Source: Clostridium sp. (lineage in GTDB: Bacteria > Bacillota > Clostridia > Clostridiales > Clostridiaceae). From it: 7,998 bases of DNA. The notes below the pieces were generated by a model, which saw only the letters and a list, made by a program, of their open reading frames with translations, was not told where the DNA came from and ran no database searches. The stretch spans positions 1 to 7,998 of the forward strand of contig DPOH01000125.1 of the NCBI GenBank assembly GCA_003539755.1, written 5' to 3'. Below are positions 5,655-7,998 of the stretch, piece by piece; the stretch's first letter is position 1; each line of letters begins with the position of its first letter. Position numbers and translations under genes: made by a program.

Positions 5655-7046
5655 ATGCCTGGAAAGATGGGAAAAGTAGTTCAAGTAATTGGACCAGTAA
5701 TAGATATAAAATTTGATTCTGATTCTCTTCCAAATTTATATGATGCAATTAATATAAATATGGGAGATCGTATATTAGTAGCTGAAGTTGAACAACACGT
5801 TGGAGACGATATTGTAAGAACTATTGCAATGGAAGCTACAGAAGGTGTAAAAAGAGGAATGGAAGCTGAAGACTTAGGAAAGCCAATTTCTGTTCCTGTT
5901 GGAGATGAAGTTTTAGGAAGACTTTTTAATGTTTTAGGTCAGCCTATAGATAATTGTGGTACTGTTAATGCAAAGCAAGAATATCCAATACACAGACCAG
6001 CACCAACATTTGAAGAACAATCAGTTGAACCAGAAATGTTTGAAACTGGAATAAAGGTTATAGATTTACTTGCGCCATACCAAAAGGGTGGTAAAATAGG
6101 TCTATTTGGAGGAGCTGGAGTTGGTAAAACAGTTCTAATTCAAGAATTAATTAATAATATAGCAAAACAACACGGTGGTTTATCAGTATTTACTGGAGTT
6201 GGTGAAAGATCAAGAGAAGGTAATGATTTATATCACGAAATGAGTGATTCTGGAGTTATTAGCAAGACTGCATTGGTGTTCGGACAAATGAATGAGCCAC
6301 CAGGAGCAAGAATGAGAGTTGCATTAACTGGACTTACAATGGCTGAATACTTTAGAGATAAAGGTCAAGACGTACTTTTATTTATAGATAATATATTTAG
6401 ATTTACTCAAGCGGGTTCAGAAGTATCAGCTTTACTTGGAAGAACTCCTTCAGCAGTTGGTTACCAACCAACACTTGCAACTGAAATGGGTGCGCTTCAA
6501 GAAAGAATTACTTCAACTGTTAATGGATCAATTACATCGGTTCAAGCAGTATATGTACCTGCCGATGATTTAACTGACCCAGCACCAGCAACAACATTTA
6601 CTCACTTAGATGCAACAACAGTTTTATCAAGAAGTATAGTTGAACTTGGAATATATCCAGCAGTAGATCCATTAGAATCTACATCAAGAATGATGGATCC
6701 AAGAATAGTTGGTGAAGAACATTATAAAATAGCATCTGATGTTAAAAATGTTCTTGAAAAATACAAAGAATTACAAGATATCATAGCTATTTTAGGTATA
6801 GATGAATTAAGTGATGAAGATAAGGCTACAGTTGCAAGAGCTAGAAGAATTCAAAGATTCTTATCACAACCATTCACAGTTGGTGAACAATTCACAGGAA
6901 TGCCAGGTAAGTATGTTCCTATCAAAGAAACTATAAGAGGATTTAAAGAAATACTTGAAGGAAAATATGATGACTTACCAGAATCAGCATTCTTATTTGC
7001 TGGATCAATAGATGATGTTATAGAAAAAGCAAAAACTTTAGCGTAA
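5655..7046 (+). CDS. atpD: F1Fo ATP synthase subunit beta (catalytic)
   Basis: Beta holds the three catalytic sites that make or hydrolyse ATP (EC 7.1.2.2). The 463-residue product has the N-terminal barrel (about 5-80), Walker A GGAGVGKT (152-159), catalytic Glu184 and Arg185 in GERSREGNDLY, Walker B LLFIDN (241-246), the adenine-pocket Tyr334 before the signature PAVDPLESTSR (335-345), and the DELSDED loop (383-389) that contacts gamma and epsilon. Nothing catalytic is missing and the length is typical. AAGGAGGT at 5641-5648, six bases before the ATG, is the strongest ribosome binding site in the operon. The gap to atpG is 16 bases. Confidence 0.99.
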   Translation: MPGKMGKVVQVIGPVIDIKFDSDSLPNLYDAININMGDRILVAEVEQHVGDDIVRTIAMEATEGVKRGMEAEDLGKPISVPVGDEVLGRLFNVLGQPIDNCGTVNAKQEYPIHRPAPTFEEQSVEPEMFETGIKVIDLLAPYQKGGKIGLFGGAGVGKTVLIQELINNIAKQHGGLSVFTGVGERSREGNDLYHEMSDSGVISKTALVFGQMNEPPGARMRVALTGLTMAEYFRDKGQDVLLFIDNIFRFTQAGSEVSALLGRTPSAVGYQPTLATEMGALQERITSTVNGSITSVQAVYVPADDLTDPAPATTFTHLDATTVLSRSIVELGIYPAVDPLESTSRMMDPRIVGEEHYKIASDVKNVLEKYKELQDIIAILGIDELSDEDKATVARARRIQRFLSQPFTVGEQFTGMPGKYVPIKETIRGFKEILEGKYDDLPESAFLFAGSIDDVIEKAKTLA

Positions 7047-7060
7047 GGGGATGTTAGATA

Positions 7061-7459
7061 ATGGCTAATACCTTTGTACTAAGAATTGTAACACCAAGTC
7101 ATGATGTTTATAATGGATTAGTTAAAAAAATACTCTTGAAAAATGCAGATGGGCAGTTTGAGATATTAGCAAATCATGAAAGAATGATTACAAGCACTGT
7201 ACCTTATGTATCAACATTTGTTGATGAAAATGGTAACAAGAAGGAAATATTTATTTCAACATCTGTTGTAAGAGTGAGTCCTGATGAAGTTGTAATATGC
7301 AGTGATGCTGCAGAATTTGCAGAAGATATAGACTTTAAAAGAGCTCAAGCTGCAAAAGAGAGAGCAGAAGAAAAAATGAAAGCTCAAGATAAATATGATA
7401 AAGATTTAGTTAAACTATCTTACCTTAGAGCGGTTGAAAGATTAAAATTAAAAAAATAG
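7061..7459 (+). CDS. atpC: F1Fo ATP synthase subunit epsilon
   Basis: Epsilon joins gamma to the c ring and can inhibit ATP hydrolysis through its mobile C-terminal helices. The 132-residue product has the N-terminal beta-sandwich (about 1-86), with the family stretch DGQFEILANHERMIT (30-44), and the C-terminal helix pair (about 88-132). The second glycine of the usual GEFGxLPxH pattern is Glu34 here. IDFKRA (90-95) fits the I(L)DXXRA ATP-binding motif described for Bacillus PS3 epsilon. Arg101, Arg123 and Arg127 lie where further ATP-contacting arginines are expected, so ATP sensing is plausible. The ribosome binding site AAGGGG at 7045-7050 touches the end of atpD. It is the last gene before the operon terminator. 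Confidence 0.96.
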   Translation: MANTFVLRIVTPSHDVYNGLVKKILLKNADGQFEILANHERMITSTVPYVSTFVDENGNKKEIFISTSVVRVSPDEVVICSDAAEFAEDIDFKRAQAAKERAEEKMKAQDKYDKDLVKLSYLRAVERLKLKK

Positions 7460-7474
7460 ATTATGTATGTTTTT

Positions 7475-7519
7475 AATAAGATATAATTTCATATAATGAA
7501 ATTATATCTTATTTTTTTT
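7475..7519 (+). terminator. Intrinsic terminator of the atp operon
   Basis: AATAAGATATAATTTCAT (7475-7492) pairs perfectly with 7496-7513 across the three-base loop ATA, giving an 18-bp A/T-rich stem. It runs straight into eight T residues (7512-7519). It begins 16 bases after the atpC stop. The stem is long rather than GC-rich, as is common in very AT-rich clostridial genomes. Confidence 0.9.
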
Positions 7520-7590
7520 GTATTTAAATCTATTTTAATAAGTATATGGAATAATAGACTTTATGTAGAGTTTATTAATAATCACAAAAT

Positions 7591-7629
7591 AATAATTAAT
7601 TTATATATTATAAATATAAATTAATTATT
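7591..7629. repeat. A/T-only perfect 16-bp inverted repeat
   Basis: 7591-7606 (AATAATTAATTTATAT) is exactly reverse-complementary to 7614-7629, with a seven-base A/T loop. It contains no G or C. It sits 72 bases beyond the operon terminator and about 160 bases before the next gene. It could be a back-up terminator, a remnant of a mobile repeat, or a DNA-level cruciform or binding site. The rest of 7520-7724 holds nothing else recognisable. Confidence 0.55.
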
Positions 7630-7724
7630 TATTAGAATAAAAAAATAGATTATGCCAATAATTTAAGAAAGATAACTGATTCTGTTAAGCTGTTTAATTT
7701 AAAACCAATTTATATAGTATTTTT

Positions 7725-7730
7725 TATAAT
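7725..7730 (+). promoter_or_regulatory. Candidate -10 box for the downstream gene
   Basis: A perfect TATAAT lies 62 bases before the ATG at 7793, but no recognisable -35 (only A/C-rich sequence) is found 16-18 bases upstream and there is no extended -10 TG. A promoter is expected somewhere here because the previous operon terminates at 7519. A sporulation sigma factor promoter is an alternative that I cannot confirm. Confidence 0.25.
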
Positions 7731-7792
7731 TGTGAGAAATATATTACTCATATGACTTAACAGGAAGAGGTGATATTAAAGGGGGGAGCACT

Positions 7793-7998
7793 ATGAAGAT
7801 AAGAATAAGTATAGTGATTTTAATATTAATATCTTTTTTGAATATTGGAGCATTTTCGGGGGATTTTTTAAATGGATATTCTTTTAATGAATTAGAAACT
7901 GAATGTTTGAGTAAGAGTGAATTTGTAGAAAATGGTGTTAAGATTCAATATAAAACGAAAACAGATAAAGATACAGAAAAAAATAAAATTGTTAATTA
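7793..7998 (+). CDS. Exported protein, 5' part; possible YwmB/DUF1779 family
   Basis: The first 68 codons of a gene cut by the window edge are open without a stop. The product begins MKIRISIVILILISFLNIGAFSG, a basic start followed by a hydrophobic core of about 16 residues, so it is a signal peptide or membrane anchor. A hydrophilic region with ...LSKSEFVENGVKIQYKTKT follows. In Bacillus the region downstream of the atp operon includes ywmB, murA and spoIID, and related order is known to me from clostridia, so a YwmB-like protein of unknown function is the best guess. The sequence match itself is weak. The ATG is preceded by GGGGGGAG (7781-7788). A second good Shine-Dalgarno-like AGAGGTGAT (7766-7774) is about 19 bases from the ATG and has no usual start codon of its own. 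Confidence 0.6.
   Translation, partial: MKIRISIVILILISFLNIGAFSGDFLNGYSFNELETECLSKSEFVENGVKIQYKTKTDKDTEKNKIVN

Noticed and set aside
1..7998. Search for CRISPR arrays, tRNA or rRNA genes, IS ends and defence genes
   Set aside because: No regularly spaced direct repeats, no recognisable tRNA T-loop or rRNA sequence, no transposase and no unexplained gene cluster were seen.

Overview
The window is strongly AT-rich, with AGGAGG-type ribosome binding sites, A/T-ending codons and gene content typical of low-GC Firmicutes, most likely a Clostridium sensu stricto relative. The species cannot be fixed from the sequence alone. The protein features (short glycine-rich c subunit, single b subunit, AtpI at the head of the operon) fit an anaerobic clostridial F1Fo-ATPase.

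Layout: positions 1-211 carry what looks like the 3' end of an unidentified gene broken by a frameshift. Positions 212-625 hold no convincing gene. From about 604 a candidate sigma-A promoter leads into a complete nine-gene ATP synthase operon on the + strand, in the order atpI-atpB-atpE-atpF-atpH-atpA-atpG-atpD-atpC (660-7459). It ends at a long hairpin plus eight-T terminator (7475-7519). A 273-base A/T-rich intergenic region follows, with a second A/T-only inverted repeat. The window closes inside a new secreted or membrane-anchored protein gene starting at 7793, which by position and weak resemblance may be a YwmB-family (DUF1779) gene.

AtpB (a), AtpE (c ring) and AtpF (b) form the membrane Fo sector. 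AtpH (delta), AtpA (alpha), AtpG (gamma), AtpD (beta) and AtpC (epsilon) form the F1 sector and its stalks. AtpI is the accessory membrane protein linked to c-ring assembly. All hallmark catalytic and transport residues are present, so the enzyme should be functional.

I see no new biological system. The main departures from a plain atp operon are: a 232-base gap between atpA and atpG with two hairpins, one of which is stable only in the sense-strand RNA; a c subunit lacking two of the classical Na+ ligands; an epsilon subunit that keeps the ATP-sensing residues; a one-base atpI/atpB junction with a GTG start; and possible RNA-level control at the atpE and atpF starts.
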